A stretch of 64,000 nt of DNA from Trebouxia sp. TZW2008 (GCA_002118135.1 BDIU01000039.1:62001-126000), one strand, 5' to 3'. Positions 1 to 12,647 are shown, numbered from the stretch's first letter. Made by a program: numbers and translations. The notes: generated from the sequence alone by a model not told the origin.

Positions 1-161
1 ACTGTGGTGTAAAACTGTCTTATTCTGCCAACCAGCACAATCCTTCAGATGCCGGCATCTCAGGTACCCTTCATTGCGCTAAAGGTCAGTGCCATGCTTG
101 ACTCTTGCCAACTTTGAGCGGACTGCAGCTGCCTCAGCAACGCCCAGCGCTGCCGCAAGGC

Positions 162-3100
162 ATGAGCGAGGAAGCACTCAAGGAAGCATTCCAGGTCCCT
201 AGTATATGGGTGGAGAGCCAGGATGACCAAGAAGTTACCTGCCAGGAAGTGGAGAGGGAAGTCAGTTTCCCCACCTCGTTTTGTGCTGGTCAGCTAAGAC
301 AACAAGTGTTCCCAAGCAAGCAGAAAGTTGTCTATGATCCAATCCTGGTTTGTAGGTGGCTTTGCTATCTCCCTTCATACAAAGAGAAGTCTTGCGCAGC
401 GGGCATGGGCTTGCCAAGCGCAACCCTGTGGTGCTTCCAAAGCAGGTGTGTTCACCCTGCTGTGTACCGCGCATCCCCAATGTGCTGGTGTTGCATTGAA
501 ATCCGTCTGGGTGTGACTGTAATACAACCATGGGTCCGCTTTGCAGGTCAATCCTGATGTTCTGAACCTACTGCTTGATTACTGCCGCTTCCACCGAGCG
601 CCTGGCAGGTCCGACAAGGTCAGTCTGGCCTCTCTGCAGAACATATGGTCATGCTGTCTGATAACAGCTTTCATAGTCTTTGACCAGCTTGTCTTTTGAG
701 CATGAAGCCTGATCTTTGCACGACAAGTACTGCACAATTTTCTCAGCATGTATGTCAGGCAGAGCTAAACAGGCATTCACTCAGCTGGCTGATGCTACCT
801 CGCAGCCCATCATACGCTGGCTGCTTTATGATATGTTTCTGGGGTCATTAAATGGCTGTAGCTCGTGCACACAACCTGCATGCTTGCAACAGGAGCGTAA
901 GCTGTTTGATGAGAAGTTCATCAGGCTGGATACAAGGCGGCTTTGTGAGCTCACAAGCGCTGCTGATGCTCTGGATATGAAGCCACTTGTGGACCTGACC
1001 TCCAGAGCTCTGGCCAGAATGATTGAAGGCAAGAGCGCAGAGGAGATCAGGTCAGCTTAGGCTGCTCTGAATCTCTGCTTTCCTCTACACATGCTTCGTC
1101 TTTAAAAGTCTTGTCGGGCTTGAATGTTGACACAGCTGTGCAGCTCTGTACCTTGCAACACATGCTGATAGCGCGGAATCACAATTGCTTGGAAAGATTA
1201 GCAATTGATCAATCTTCTGTACTCAGGGAGACCTTTCACCTTCCTGACGACTTGACTGAAGAAGAGAAGCTGGAGCCTGTCAAAAATGCCACAGCAGATC
1301 CCAGGATACGCTTGCTGAACAGACTGTATGCCAAGAAGCGCAAGGTATGCCATGCTCATGCCCGCTCCAGTTTTGCAACGTGTATGATATGATGCCACAC
1401 GTCTTACTTGGAGGAGATGCCTTACTGAGAAGCCCTTACGTATGTTGTGCACTGAAAGCCAGATTGCAAGCACACAACTAGAAGCACAGTGCTCGCATCT
1501 GCTGGGTCTTGCTGGGTCTACTGTTTATGTAGAGCTCATGATTGTGACTTTGTTTCATAATATTTTGATGATTAGAAAGCAGTACACTGCTTCTGTGTGC
1601 ACTTGGTAGGGTTGTGGAAACACATTGGCCAGCATGTGTTTACTGATGATCATGCCGACAACTCATTGTACTGAATGAGGCACGGCAGGAGGGCACTGTA
1701 CTTTCAATTGAGTGTGTCGTGTGTTGCAGGAGCTTGCGCACAAGAAGGCTGAAGAGGTAGCGGCAGAAGCAAGGGCTCAAGCAGGCAGTGAGCCTGCTGG
1801 AGACAATAGGCCCTTGGAGGACCTGCTCTCCTTCATAGGGACTGACGCATCTGGGTGAGCCAGCTTGCTTGTTGTGGGGCGTTAACACGCTTTCATGCAC
1901 TGCTTGAACATCTGCATTGCTGCTGCCAGTTTTATGCGGCATGACGCTCAGGACAGCTTTTGCTTCCAAAGCAATCTCGTCAAATTGGTTCCATGGCTTG
2001 TCAGACATCAACAGATGCAGCTTCTGACAAGCTACACTGCATGGCATGGGCTACTTGCATGGCCGTGTTACCATTGAGGAGCAGCTTCAGCAAGTCACTG
2101 ACAAGCCATGTAGCCAAACTGAGCTAGATTGCAGGGACTGCAGGCAAACCCATTGCCAGCATTGATGTGAGGTACCTTTTGAAGGTACAACTGGCTGCAT
2201 CTAGTGCATTACAGGGTTCTGCCTTGCAATAGAAGCAAACAGGGCACGTTTTCCTCATCATTCGCTGTCACTGCATTCAAAATCAGCAGAAAATACTCCA
2301 CAGCAACATTATTTGCAATGCTTGCAGCAGCAAAAGCAAAGCCAGACAGAAGAAGAAGCGGTCCAGGAAGAAGAATGGCACGCACCCAGCAGCATCTGCA
2401 GACTCTCTTGATCCACAGGAGCTAGATGCACAGCCAGCGTCAGCTTCCTTGCAAGAGGCTGTTGTGCAGCATGTTGCACCAGCACAACCAGCAAGGCAAC
2501 CTAGCTCCAGTCAGGCACAGCCTTCAGATGCGCCATGTCCAAGGATGCAAGGCACAAGCGCATCCAACCATACCCAGAGGCAGAGCGACGTCCGGGCAAG
2601 CCCAGTAGACAGCTTAGAAGCAACAACATCACAGCGTCCTGAACAAATTGACTCAGATCCAGTGCTAGCAGATGGAGCAGACTGGAGTCACAGCAATGGC
2701 CATGCATCTCAACATCCAAGTCACATCTCACAGGCAGAGCATACTCAGGAAGATGTAGGGACGGGTGCTGCAGATCAAGAAAGTGCAACACTGCTTGCCA
2801 ATGTGCAGGGCTTTGCATCAGCTATGGGATGTGACTGGCAGGTAAGGTTGACTACGCTTGTGCATTGTAATGCTGCTGCAAGTGCATTGCATGCTCCAAC
2901 AGCAGGCAAGCTACTGGATCATGTTGTCTGAGCCACAGCACGACTTCCTTGCCAGGACTAAGCTCTAGTCACAAAACACTGAGCAAAATTGCATGCTAGA
3001 AACCCATACATTCTTGTCTTCAGTGGGGTGAAGCAGCAGCAAAGACCTGAACGCTCTGACCATCACTAAGGATGCATTGTGCAGGTGCCAACATCAGAAA

Positions 3101-3798
3101 TGTTGTCCTTTGGCACATTGCCGCTACCAGGCGCTCAGTTCACCACCTTAACCAGCCTAGCAAACTTCCGCCCACTTCAGCACTCCAGACCAAATCCACA
3201 TAAGCAAGAAGATTGCTGTGACTCCTCACAATCAGCAGAGGACAGTTCACAGGATTCTGAACTTGAAACTGACGAAGAGCTAGAGGCAGCCTACAATGAC
3301 CGGCAGGCAGCAAATCTGCGTGAGTCACAGCACGCCTATGATAATGCAATGTCCAGAATGGCAGCAGAAGGTCACACTGCAAGCTTTCGACCACGCTGGC
3401 CTGATGACCACGGGCATGCCTCCCAAGCAAGCTTTGATGACTGGGCAAACAATGCGCCCCACACAAATGGGACTGCAAGCAGCTTGACATCTCAGGGCTC
3501 ATTCAGCTTTGCCAATGGCGTTCAGGAGCCCGCATCGCAGCATCAGCATGACATCAAGCAGCATGCAGCTGCCTTCTGCTCAAAAACGCACTTGACACCT
3601 GGACAGCAATTTGATGACAGGATAGATGTAGGGGCAGTGCAGGAATTACTTCAGAATTTTCTACACAAAGCTGGCTTAGACAAGCACCTGAAAGTCAGCA
3701 TTGTATCTGCAGCAGGGGCTGATGTCCAGTATCAGCGACCTACCACTGTGCAGGACGTACTGCCTTGTGGCACGTTTATGAAAGTTCAGCTACACTGA
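162..3798 (+). CDS. SKP1-like protein with long C-terminal tail (ASK20/21 type)
   Basis: Eight exons fit by frame and splice sites: 162-307, 400-445, 547-618, 893-1050, 1227-1344, 1730-1854, 2328-2841, 3085-3798 (630 aa). The first ~175 residues are an SKP1 fold, the adaptor that links F-box proteins to cullin in SCF ubiquitin ligases. Visible marks are VNPDVLNLLLDYCRFH, the segment FDEKFIRLDTRRLCELTSAAD and the C-terminal FHLPDDLTEEEKLEPVKN followed by DPRIRLLNRLYAKKRKE. This last block and a Lys/Arg cluster (KARQKKKRSRKK, exon 7) are typical of the extended plant SKP1-like 20/21 group rather than canonical SKP1. The rest is a Ser/Gln/His-rich, acidic, probably disordered tail of about 400 residues ending in VLPCGTFMKVQLH. 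Start chosen at 162 because it opens MSEEALKE like the family; an in-frame upstream ATG is not needed. The first donor (aagt^gttccc) is weak, so that junction is the least certain. F-box binding by such extended proteins is inferred, not shown. Confidence 0.88.
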
Positions 3799-4211
3799 AA
3801 ACTTTGCTGGTTTTGCTTTTTCCGCGTCTGTTCTCAGTACAATTGGTTTTGTGCTGAGCATAGCTTGAATCAATGGCCCCTTTTGCCGGGCCTCTTTCCT
3901 GTCACATTGGTGCACGGGGCAAATAAGCTTGACAAGTCAGACGGCAGCGAATTCTTTGGCTTTGCAACGGGGCAACGCAGCTATCACCTGCGCTTGCTGT
4001 TGCGACCTACAGACTTTACTAATGGCCATGCACTAATGCAAGCATGGCAGGTGTCCGTCGCAAACGCTGTGGTACGCCCTGTCCGACCCCATCGGCATTT
4101 CGCAGGCAATTGCCAGCGCTCTACAAGCAGTGGGAAAATCGCTGCAAAAACTGCAGACGTTGATGCCTTGTCGTCGGTGTGGTCGACAACCATGATCACC
4201 TGCGACCAAAT
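3799..4211. other. Intergenic region, SKP1-like / glycosyltransferase-like genes
   Basis: Holds the 3' UTR of the upstream gene and the 5' region of the next. It is open in one frame but shows no recognisable protein or splice signal. The segment 4060-4260 is richer in CpG than its surroundings, as expected of a promoter/5' UTR in this genome. Nothing else supported. Confidence 0.4.
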
Positions 4212-7200
4212 ATGCGCCGGCAGAGGACTATGACACCGCGCTCGACCAAAGCTTGGCGGACCGTTGCGATCGGAGCAGCTTGCATTACTTTCATAGTCCT
4301 AGTTCAGTGGTTCGCGTTCGGAAGCTCAGCATCATCTACCGATACAGACGGTTTCTCCTCTGCAAACGGCAAAACTCTTATCGTACACATATTTGCCGAC
4401 ACTGATCCGGAGTACCTGGAGAATTTGAAGTTCTTCGTGGAATGGGGCATTCCTGTGGAGGACCAGTCGGACTATGTCATAGTTGTACAGTCAACAGATG
4501 CATCGACGGTGGGTCTGACTCCTGTGGCGCCCATCGCCAAGTGTTTTCTGAAGTGCCTCGACATTGTCATGCTGCTGTTTCACGCTCAAACGTAGTTTCA
4601 TGTCATTGAGCTTCACCTGCTGCAGTTGGACAAGTTGCCCTCTCTACCGCCACGAGCAAAGTATGTTCAGCACAAGAATGAATGCTATGATTGGGGCACC
4701 TTTGGATGGCTGTTGCTCAAGTCTGGCCATGTGACACCATCCAAGTACAAGTACATTGTGCTGACCAATTCCTCTGTCAGAGGCCCATTTCTTCCACCAT
4801 ATTTGCCTGTAAGTCTTTTCCCCACATTCCAGTACCTCATCGCACCCGCTGAGCTTCTCGCATGCAGACACCTCACTCCATGCCATTGCAATCCTTGCCA
4901 TGAAAACAGAGCCTGTCACATGCCACATGGAAAAAATTGCTGTCATGTGCTTAGGGCACTCACCATTCGAAGCTCCAATGCCTTGCACAGACACGATTCT
5001 GAACTGTGCCACCAGGCATCAAAATGTCAGCATCAGCACTCACTTAGCACTGCGCTGGAGAATCTTTGTGTAAAGCATTGATACAGTATTTGTACAAAGT
5101 GTCAGACATAGGCCTATCCAAAAAATCACTACATCAGTTTTGAAAAAGGAAAAAAGGAGATCTAATGCCAGTGTTTCTTTGACGTCGCTTCCTGCAGCAG
5201 AAGAATCTGCCCTGGCATTGCCTGCTGACTCGGCGCTTGTCAATCAATATCAGACTTGTGGGTCCCGTCAGTCGCAAAGGTTCTAGGAAAGATACAAAGT
5301 AAATCTACTGCTAGGGGTGCTTTGACTCAGCCTGCTGCTGCAGAAAAACCTGCCCTGGCATTGTCTGCTGACTCGGCGCTTGTCAGCAGACATCAAAACT
5401 TGTGGGTCCTGTCACCAGCTGTGGAAATTCACCCTTCCGAGGAAATGTGACAGATCTACTGCTAGAGGACGTTTGACTCAACCTGCTGCTGCAGAAAAAC
5501 CTGCCCTGGCACCGTCTGCTGACTCAGCGCTTGTCAGCAGACATCAAACTTGTGGGTCCTGTGATCAGCTGTGAAGGGTCTCCATTCCAAGGCAACGTGA
5601 CAGATCACTGGCGTACCAACCCTCATGTACAGTCTTATGTTTTGGCAATGGACCAAGAAGCGCTGCAGATCCTAAAGAAGGACAACACAGTGTTGAACTG
5701 TTACAATGACCGCTGGGATGCGGTTTACTATGGCGAGCTGGGGTCCTCTTTGGCTGTCATCAATGCAGGCAAAAACATTGACAGCCTTATCTCCAAGTGA
5801 GCCTCGTGCACTTTGCATTCAGCAGCTGCATTGTTTGTCAGGTATTGAACGTGCATACAAGAAAACTTCACTCTGTTGTGAGAAATCTCACTTCAGCTTT
5901 TGCAGCTGTCACCTCAGCTGCAATCAGGATACACACGTTAACGTCAGTAAGCTGCACATTGCCGTAATTTCTTGTTATCACATGTTTCATGGCTGTTCCA
6001 CAGAAGCAAGACAGACATGGCATGAGAAGCACACTGCTGGGGAAGCGTGTTGCTCATCTACAGGTTGTCCTGTAGCCGGTCCTGGGCCATTTCACAACAA
6101 AAGCTTCCTTTATGGCGCTCAATAGCAGCATTTTTTTAGTGTATTGTGTTTCAGGGCATCTGTTCTTTGCCTGTTGGTCCTTACGTACCCAGCTGGGCCT
6201 GCTGAGCCTGTCTCGTATGCGTTTTGAATCAATGAACGAAGTTTGAAGGTGTTTTGGTCTGGCTTAAATAGTCCTGTGCAGGTACCAGGGCGTGGACTGG
6301 AGGAAGAAGCAGAATTGGGGCTGCAATGGCAGGTGAGCCCTCTTTTTTGCCCCTTGATCTGTGTTCGCATCATTGTCTTGTGCGGGCATGCATCATTACT
6401 GAAAAGCCCTCTATTTTGGCCCTTGATCTGTACCTGCATCATTGTCTTGTGCGGGCATGCATCATTACTGAAAAGCCCTCTTTCTTGGCCCTTGATCTGT
6501 ACCTGCATCATTGTCTTGTGCGGGCATGCATCATTACTGAAAAGCCCTCTTTTTTGGCCCTTGATCTGTACCTGCATCATTGTCTTGTGCGGGCATGCAT
6601 CATTACTGAAAAGCCCTCTTTCTTGGCCCTTGATCTGTACCTGCATCATTGTCTTGCGCGCGCATGCATCATTACTAGAAAGTCCTCTTTGTTGGCCCTC
6701 GATCTGTACCTGCATCATTGTGTCGTGCATGCATCATCACTGGGACATATGGTGTGTGAATGCTACATGTCGTGCTAAGCTGCACTTGTGCTTGCCATTA
6801 TCAAGCTTGAGCTTCAATCTGATTGGGTGCAAAAGTTTTGCAGCACATCTAATTCCAGTTGAATTACATTCAGACTGATAAAGCCATGAGAGGCATCACT
6901 GACTCTGCCTAAGCAGAGTGAGCCGTCAGGTGGTGTCTCTGACAAGTGACACGGCGCAAATGGGTCACTTTCTTGCGATGGTGAAAGGCTGTGCTGAACT
7001 TGGCGTATGCTGAAAAAAGAAGTGCCATTCAATTGTAACAGTGTACTGATTGTAGCAATTAGTGCGTACGTATTTGGCAAGCCATGAGGCGAATGCAGTG
7101 TGTTCCTCCATGCCCGATCTTGACCTGTCTAGATTTTGTGCAGGCTCTGCTCAGCACCTTCAAGCCAAATCCCATGTATGCATGATGTGCCGTAGAATTG

Positions 7201-8006
7201 CCGCTCATCTGGGATGAGGCACTGAATGCCCTTGTGTAGCACAGTTCCTGCCAGCAAGCTGTATTTCAACATCAGTAACTCATATTGTTCTGCAGGATCA
7301 ACCCCACTGGAGAGCTGTACTTTGATGGTACCACTCTGGGACCGTACGATGTGCTGTTTGTGAAGCTGAAGAGGCTGATGCTTGAGGGGCACACCCTGGG
7401 CACTTCAGATGCATTACGTCATCAAGCCTGGATGTCAGCTGCAGTATGTCACTGCTTCTGTATGCAACAGAGCTTTACTGTCCATGTATGTGTATGTTGC
7501 GGCTTGTGCACATACTGTTACGGCATCTCATATGCACAGCGCGATCAAGCCTGGATGTTAGCTGCTTTCTGGTATTGCTTGTGTCTGTGACAGTAGTTCA
7601 CTGTGTGCTCGGCATCAGGGCTCCAGGGTAGTCCTCCTGAGGCGCAGACGCCGACGTTTCCTCACTGCATTCATCACAGACACCAACAGCATGAAGGGCT
7701 CACCATACATGTCTGCAGGTGAATAAAAAGCAGGATGTGACCTCAAACGCATTTATCACAGATGCTGACAGCATCAGGGCTCCCAAGATAGCCCTCCTAA
7801 GGGGCAGAGGCCCTGTCTGTTGGGACGCCAACTTCTACCTAGAGCACAGCCCAGATTTGCCGGTGGGCGGGGTGTCTACTGCTGCTCAAGCCTGGGAACA
7901 TTACATTGTCAGTGGCCAATTTGAGCCCAGGGCTTCCAGGTATATAACTGACTTGCTTGGTTTCATGACAAACTGCAAAATACACAACACATGGCAGATT
8001 GCTTGA
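4212..8006 (+). CDS. Type II membrane glycosyltransferase-like protein
   Basis: Six exons agree in phase: 4212-4508, 4626-4808, 5528-5796, 6282-6332, 7296-7443, 7719-8006 (411 aa). A short basic N-terminus precedes one membrane helix (about residues 12-35, ending LVQWFAFG), a type II Golgi-like topology. Then come the family marks: ENLKFFVEWGI, CYDWGTFGWLL, YIVLTNSSVRGPFLPPYL, LVGPVISCEG, PHVQSYVLAMD, GKNIDSLISKYQGVDW and CWDANFYLEHSPDLP. These are shared with widespread, poorly characterised algal, oomycete and choanoflagellate proteins that resemble sugar transferases; I recognise the pattern but no assigned enzyme activity. The start could be 4179 or 4230. The 3' end is uncertain: a possible donor lies after 7939 (cag^gtatat), in which case another exon would follow. 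Introns 2, 4, 5 and the 3' flank hold degenerate copies of its own exons. Confidence 0.72.
5190..5455 (+). repeat. Two degenerate upstream copies of glycosyltransferase-like exon 3 start
   Basis: The segment spanning the acceptor and first ~60 bases of exon 3 (true copy near 5485-5600) occurs twice more just upstream, near 5190-5280 and 5330-5455. All three share ctgccctggca, a variant of tctgctgactcggcgcttgt and acttgtgggtcc. The upstream copies have base changes that break the reading frame, so they read as relics. Confidence 0.8.
6186..6235 (+). repeat. Dispersed repeat family A, copy 1
   Basis: acccagctgggcctgctgag, cctgtctcgtatgcgttttg in intron 3 of the glycosyltransferase-like gene. 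Confidence 0.75.
6333..6745. repeat. 69-bp minisatellite in intron 4 of the glycosyltransferase-like gene
   Basis: The word gatctgt recurs at 6356, 6425, 6494, 6563, 6632 and 6701, an exact 69-base period with few mismatches and about 5.5 units. Because 69 is divisible by three, long open frames appear on both strands; they are by-products and not genes. It starts directly after the exon 4 donor. Confidence 0.95.
7585..7718 (+). repeat. Degenerate copy of exon 6 start, upstream
   Basis: Resembles the first part of exon 6 (7719 onward): agcatcagggctccagggtagtcctcct-like and ttcatcacagacaccaacagcat-like strings match 7755-7800 and 7740-7770 in order, but with stops. A second local echo at 7535-7580 resembles the exon 5 tail (gatcaagcctggatgt). 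Confidence 0.7.
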
Positions 8007-8250
8007 GGTAGTACAGCCCAGATTTGTCAGTTGGTGGGGTGTCTAGTACTGCTGAAGCCTGGGAAACACTGTTTCAGTGTCAGCGGTCAATTCGAGCCTA
8101 GACCATCAAGGTACATAAACTGAACATCTTATTCAGTCAATGATTGTAGACTGCGTTCACCTGCACAGCCCAGATGTGTCGGTGGGGTTCCTACTGCTGC
8201 TCAGCCTTGGCAACACTACATTGTTGGTGGCTAATTAGAGCCTAGAGGTT
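8007..8250 (+). repeat. Two degenerate copies of exon 6 tail, downstream
   Basis: Near 8012-8115 and 8165-8250 the string cagcccagatttgtc followed by ggtggggtgtct, gctgaagcctggga and attcgagcctaga repeats the part of exon 6 at 7848-7945 that encodes HSPDLPVGGVSTAAQAWEHY. Frameshifts and stops show that they no longer code. Confidence 0.8.
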
Positions 8251-9652
8251 GAAAAGTACTCCATTTGTGTTGCTTCAGAGGTGTCAAATGGCTGTGTATA
8301 CACACTCTGCCCAGAACTGCAGAGGAACAGAAACCTCTGCGTCTTTAGGTGTCTTGCCCAAGTCTCTGTGAAGCAGACTGGAAATTTCTATCATAGGCAA
8401 GATTGAGGCATGTTGGACTACAAGTGCGCTTTCACCAAACACATTTGAGCAACAAAAAGCTTCAGGGTCCAGTGTGAGGTGCAAGCTCTGCAAGCTGAGC
8501 TTGCCTGTGCAGTGCTGAATTTGCTAACTACAGCTAACAACTTTGTCAACTATCATCAGATTGCTGTGACACGACAGCAGGGCAGAATGTCAGCCCTGCA
8601 ATTTACTTCGGGTTTGAAAATGTCAGCAGTACAATTTGCAGCATGTGCAGCAGAAATTTGGCGGGAGAGTCGGCAGCTGAAAGCCTGTGCTGCCTTTGCA
8701 GGTATACATGTGATCCTTACAAGCAAATGGTCGCCTAACAGTACAAAGGTACTAGCAATGATAGTAAGAGTCAAGACATCAGTCCCAGATCTGGCTGTCC
8801 AGGTGGGCCGTTAGCGCTGACGCAAACAGCGAATTCGCCTGCATCAGTACTGGCTGGTGATCAATGCCTGCTTGGGTCTACAGATCTGTCAAGCAGTGCA
8901 CACACTACGTGACATACATACTACAAAGCTTGTAGCAGCAGCTGTGCAGAGAGACTGCATCCTGGTTTGTTTGAGGGCTGCGGTTATGACATGCGCGCTT
9001 TTTCTGCGCAACATGATCGTTTGGGGGTGTTTCACGCAACATGATCATTTGGGGGTGTTTCACTATGTCATAGACCGCCTGACTTTCATGGACATATAGC
9101 TATTGCCACAGTGTGGCACATGTGATCAGCCTTGTTGTCTGGCTAAAGCATGTGAAACTACTCTCGCTCTCTCTATCAGCCAGCCACATGCATCCCTTTG
9201 TTGACGAGCCTCGACCTGCTGTTGTCCTTGTTGCTAGCTGTTTGTCACAGCTTTCATGAAGTCATTGAGCTGCACAACAATGCCTGCTATTGCCAAGGTC
9301 TTGTGCAGTGTGAATGTCTTAGCATGAAGCACTTTTCAAGTCATGTGGAGAGCAAAGGTGCAGCTTGTGCGGTGGTAAATGCAAGGACCACTGCAGACGC
9401 CCACCAGTTGCACTGACGATTATCAGCTGAGATAGCAGGTGACATGTCAATTCTGGGCTACCTGTCAGTCACGGCAATCATTATAGCACGCATCTGGCAT
9501 TGTGGCTGGACGACACAAATTGATCGTAATGCAGCTGACTGTACTTGCTAGGCAAAAACTTCTGTAAATGATGTGATGCACTCAAGCGTTTCTGCCAGCT
9601 ACCAGGTCACACACATGGCTCACATTAGATTCATGCATTTCCAGAGGCATAA
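8251..9652. other. Gene-poor interval before the ABC gene
   Basis: No credible exon is seen on either strand. One local duplication is clear: a 28-29 base unit containing gcaacatgatc and ttgggggtgtttca occurs twice at 9003-9062. The segment lies between two convergent genes, so it contains both 3' UTRs. Confidence 0.5.
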
Positions 9653-12647
9653 TTATGAAAAGTAAGCCATATGTCTGCTAGGGAAAGAAGGTGCAGCGCT
9701 TGGCTTTGGAGTCTCTGCAGCATGTGAATCAACATTGCCGTTGCTGGAAGCTTTCCCATTTGTTTCTACATCTCGTGTGGAGTCACGCTCTGTCCTGAGC
9801 CATCTTTCAACAGTCTTCAGTAACTTTGCATCGCCCATGTCAGAGATGTCTTGCAATGGTCCACCTACAAGCAGACCCAGCACAATCTTGAAACATGGTA
9901 TGCAAGTCGAGCAAGTAAAACTTCACTCATTCCTTACCTGCATACTTCACAGTATCAAGCAAAAGCATGAGAAGCACAACAGGCTACTGCCTTTCAGGTG
10001 AACATTATAGTTTTCCAAAGCAGATGGGCAAACAGCTACAGGCTGCTTCCCAAACGGTAGGCAGGCAGGCAGGCAGGCAGGCACTGATCTGATATCATAT
10101 GCAAACCTGATACATGTGCTAGCCAACATGAGCAGTTGATTGCTGTAATGGGAAATCAAGCTGGGCCTGTTGAGCCTGTCTAGCATGCATTTCGAATGAA
10201 CTGAGAATAAACATGAGCACAAGCCAACCTTTGAGCAGCTTTCCCTGGGACACAAAAGCCAGGTGGGTGAGCCAGCCTTCCAAGCCATCGAAGATGTGGG
10301 TGGCATAAATGATCACAGCGCCCCTCACCTCACACTCTTGCCTGTACAGTGCAGGCAACTGCACTCAACTGACTTGTTGAGTTCATGAGGTTCATGCTAG
10401 TCAGCTTCAGAGTGCAGTCACACTGAGCTTGATGATTGTCTGCGAATGACAGTGGGAGACACTGTGGAACTAACTACCCCTGAGTGGTTTAGAAAGGCGC
10501 ATCTGCCATGGGTTTTGTATGTGCCAAGACATGCGTCAATGGTTGACAGCTTGCAGGCATTGTCAGCTGTGCCAAGTAAGTTCTGCTACAGCAATGCACC
10601 TGACTTGACCTGACTTCCCGTTGACGTGATCCCGATTAATCACGTCAAGACTACAGCTGCTGACCAGTGGATCTTCATGACATATCAGCACTTGAGCAAG
10701 CAATGATTGGCAAAACAAATGGCTTGATCAAAGCCAACAGCGCAGTCTTGGAGACAGAGTGGCAACAGCAAAGCTGGCCCCTTATGTTGCTCTAATCACC
10801 AAACCACTCAAAGCTTCAAACATCTCTGCCCTTGAGACAAGCATGATCTCTGACAAACCGACTAGAGATGGCAGCAACATGGCATTCTCTTTACCTGAAG
10901 AACTCTAGCAGATCCAGTCGTGCTACAACGTCCATGTCCACAGTGACTTCATCGAGCAGCAACACCTGCAGCACAGCTGCATCTGTTTGCCCTCAGCAGT
11001 TCACGCAGCATGCGCGTGCTGCAAAGACAAATCCGCTGCTGTCCAGCATTAAACTCATGTGTGTGCAGCCCCTGTATTGTCTTGCCAGGCTGAGTTGCGC
11101 AAATGTGTGCTGTCAAAAGGGATGAAGAGACTTGTATTAGCAAGAGAGCATGCATGAGTGCTGTCTAAGGGAGGTCTCAATGCAATGCATATGCAACACA
11201 GCATACATGAACTGATTGCACATGCTCAGATCCCTCGCACAATAGTATTTCACACAGTGAAAGGGAGCTCAGTGCACTATAATTGCAAGGAATCCTACAT
11301 GGTGGCAGTGGGATCGATCTCAACGCACTGCATATACAACACAGCATACATGAATTGAATGCACAAACTCAAATTGCTGTCATGCCATCATTTACAGGGA
11401 TCTGAGGCTATGCAACCAATGCTATCGGCAATAGTCTGGCAGCCTTGAAAGAAAAGAAAAGCATGGCGTCATAACAGGAGCCTCTGTCTATAGAGGCAGC
11501 CAGGGTATACCTGATAGGGCTTGAGCAGACCCATACATATCTGTACGCGCCGCCGCTGACCGTCAGAAACTCGGTTTAGGCGCCACTGCAAATCAATGTC
11601 CAGAAGGTCTATCAGCTGCTGCCGCCGCTGTGGATCTACTCCCTCAACTCCATGTATCATGTCGCCTGCTGCCAAGTCACCCTGCAAACACCCCAATAAC
11701 GAGTCTGCACAGGCCCTTGTCAAGAGCTGCAAGCTTTCCATCATTGCAGCATGCTTTGGCACTGCCATGCTGTCACTTTACCCTGTCAACATCTCAACAG
11801 CGTGCTTGCATAGGCCACTGTGGTGTTCTTTTGGTTTGTCTTGAGCATTGGACACAATTCTTCTGACGAGGCTTGGTTTCAAAGGATTTAGATGGCACAA
11901 GCTTTGTAGGCTTTGCAGTTCACAATGCTGCATGCGTATGCTGCTCGAAGAGTAGATACAGATGCTGGCAAGGAGCTTACGTAATGATTTGATTCAAGTC
12001 TGCTGAAAACTGTTGAGCGCGTCATGCTTTGCATGCTGTGCAGCAGTTTACATGGCTGCTTACAGTTGCATTGATCGGTCTGAGTTGTGTGGACTTGAAA
12101 ACTGCTACAAATGAGGCGCTCACCTGCAAGGCTACATTGTAGCCAGCAAAAGAGACATCTCTCCGCCACTGTGCTCCAAGATAGCTCAGGTCACCTGACG
12201 ATGTCAGTTGCTGCCAATCAAAACATCAGAGTGTTGTTTGCTGCTCGCAACAAAGCTTGTGCTGACGTGCAACAGCCAAGACTCAGCAATGCTTACCACA
12301 TCATGGAATGCTGGTCTTCCAAGGATGCGTACAACCTCTGGTGCAACCATATGCTGACCAGCAAGCACTTGCAGCAATGTGCTCTTGCCTAGATGCAGCA
12401 ATCAGAAAATCAGAAAGAGTCAACACCAAGCACGCCGCAGATTCAACAGATGTATTCAGCACATTCCACCGGAGCTACCTGCGCCATTGGCTCCAAGCAG
12501 TAAGCATCTGCTGCCTCGAGGCAAGTGCAGCGTGAAGTCGCTGATCACCGGCGATGATCCAGGATAAGCATAGGTCAACGAATTGATGGCAAGCGGCAGC
12601 TGACTCTCGGCACCGTCTGCTGCAGACTCGTCACCATTTTGGGGCAT
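9653..12647 (-). CDS. Soluble ABC ATPase, ABCI20/21 / CAF16-like
   Basis: Seven exons join perfectly in phase on the minus strand: 12479-12647, 12297-12388, 12124-12210, 11511-11681, 10895-10965, 10229-10341, 9653-9864 (304 aa). It is a single nucleotide-binding domain without membrane helices. Walker A is GANGAGKST (residues 52-60), then [20 protein letters not shown], the unusual signature [18 protein letters not shown] (about 154-171), Walker [14 protein letters not shown] (174-186) and the switch histidine in [14 protein letters not shown] (H212). The VSDGQ signature in place of LSGGQ and [11 protein letters not shown] are diagnostic of plant ABCI19-21 and yeast Caf16. Caf16 is linked to the CCR4-NOT complex; the role here is inferred from that kinship. 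The C-terminus ([15 protein letters not shown]) matches the family, followed by a Ser/Asn/Ala-rich end. Intact by every visible criterion. Confidence 0.93.
10053..10085. repeat. (GGCA)n microsatellite
   Basis: About seven perfect tetranucleotide units, ggcaggcaggca, within the last intron of the ABC gene. Confidence 0.9.
10155..10205 (+). repeat. Dispersed repeat family A, copy 2
   Basis: caagctgggcctgttgagcc, tgtctagcatgcatttcgaa in the last intron of the ABC gene. Confidence 0.75.

Noticed and set aside
3865..4233. Possible gene upstream of the glycosyltransferase-like gene
   Set aside because: Single open frame without splice sites or family resemblance, in a CpG-rich promoter position.
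6119..6878. Repeat proteins on both strands (KTMMQVQIKGQ and CIIVLCGHASLLKSP types)
   Set aside because: Products of the 69-base intronic minisatellite, which is divisible by three and stop-free in several frames.
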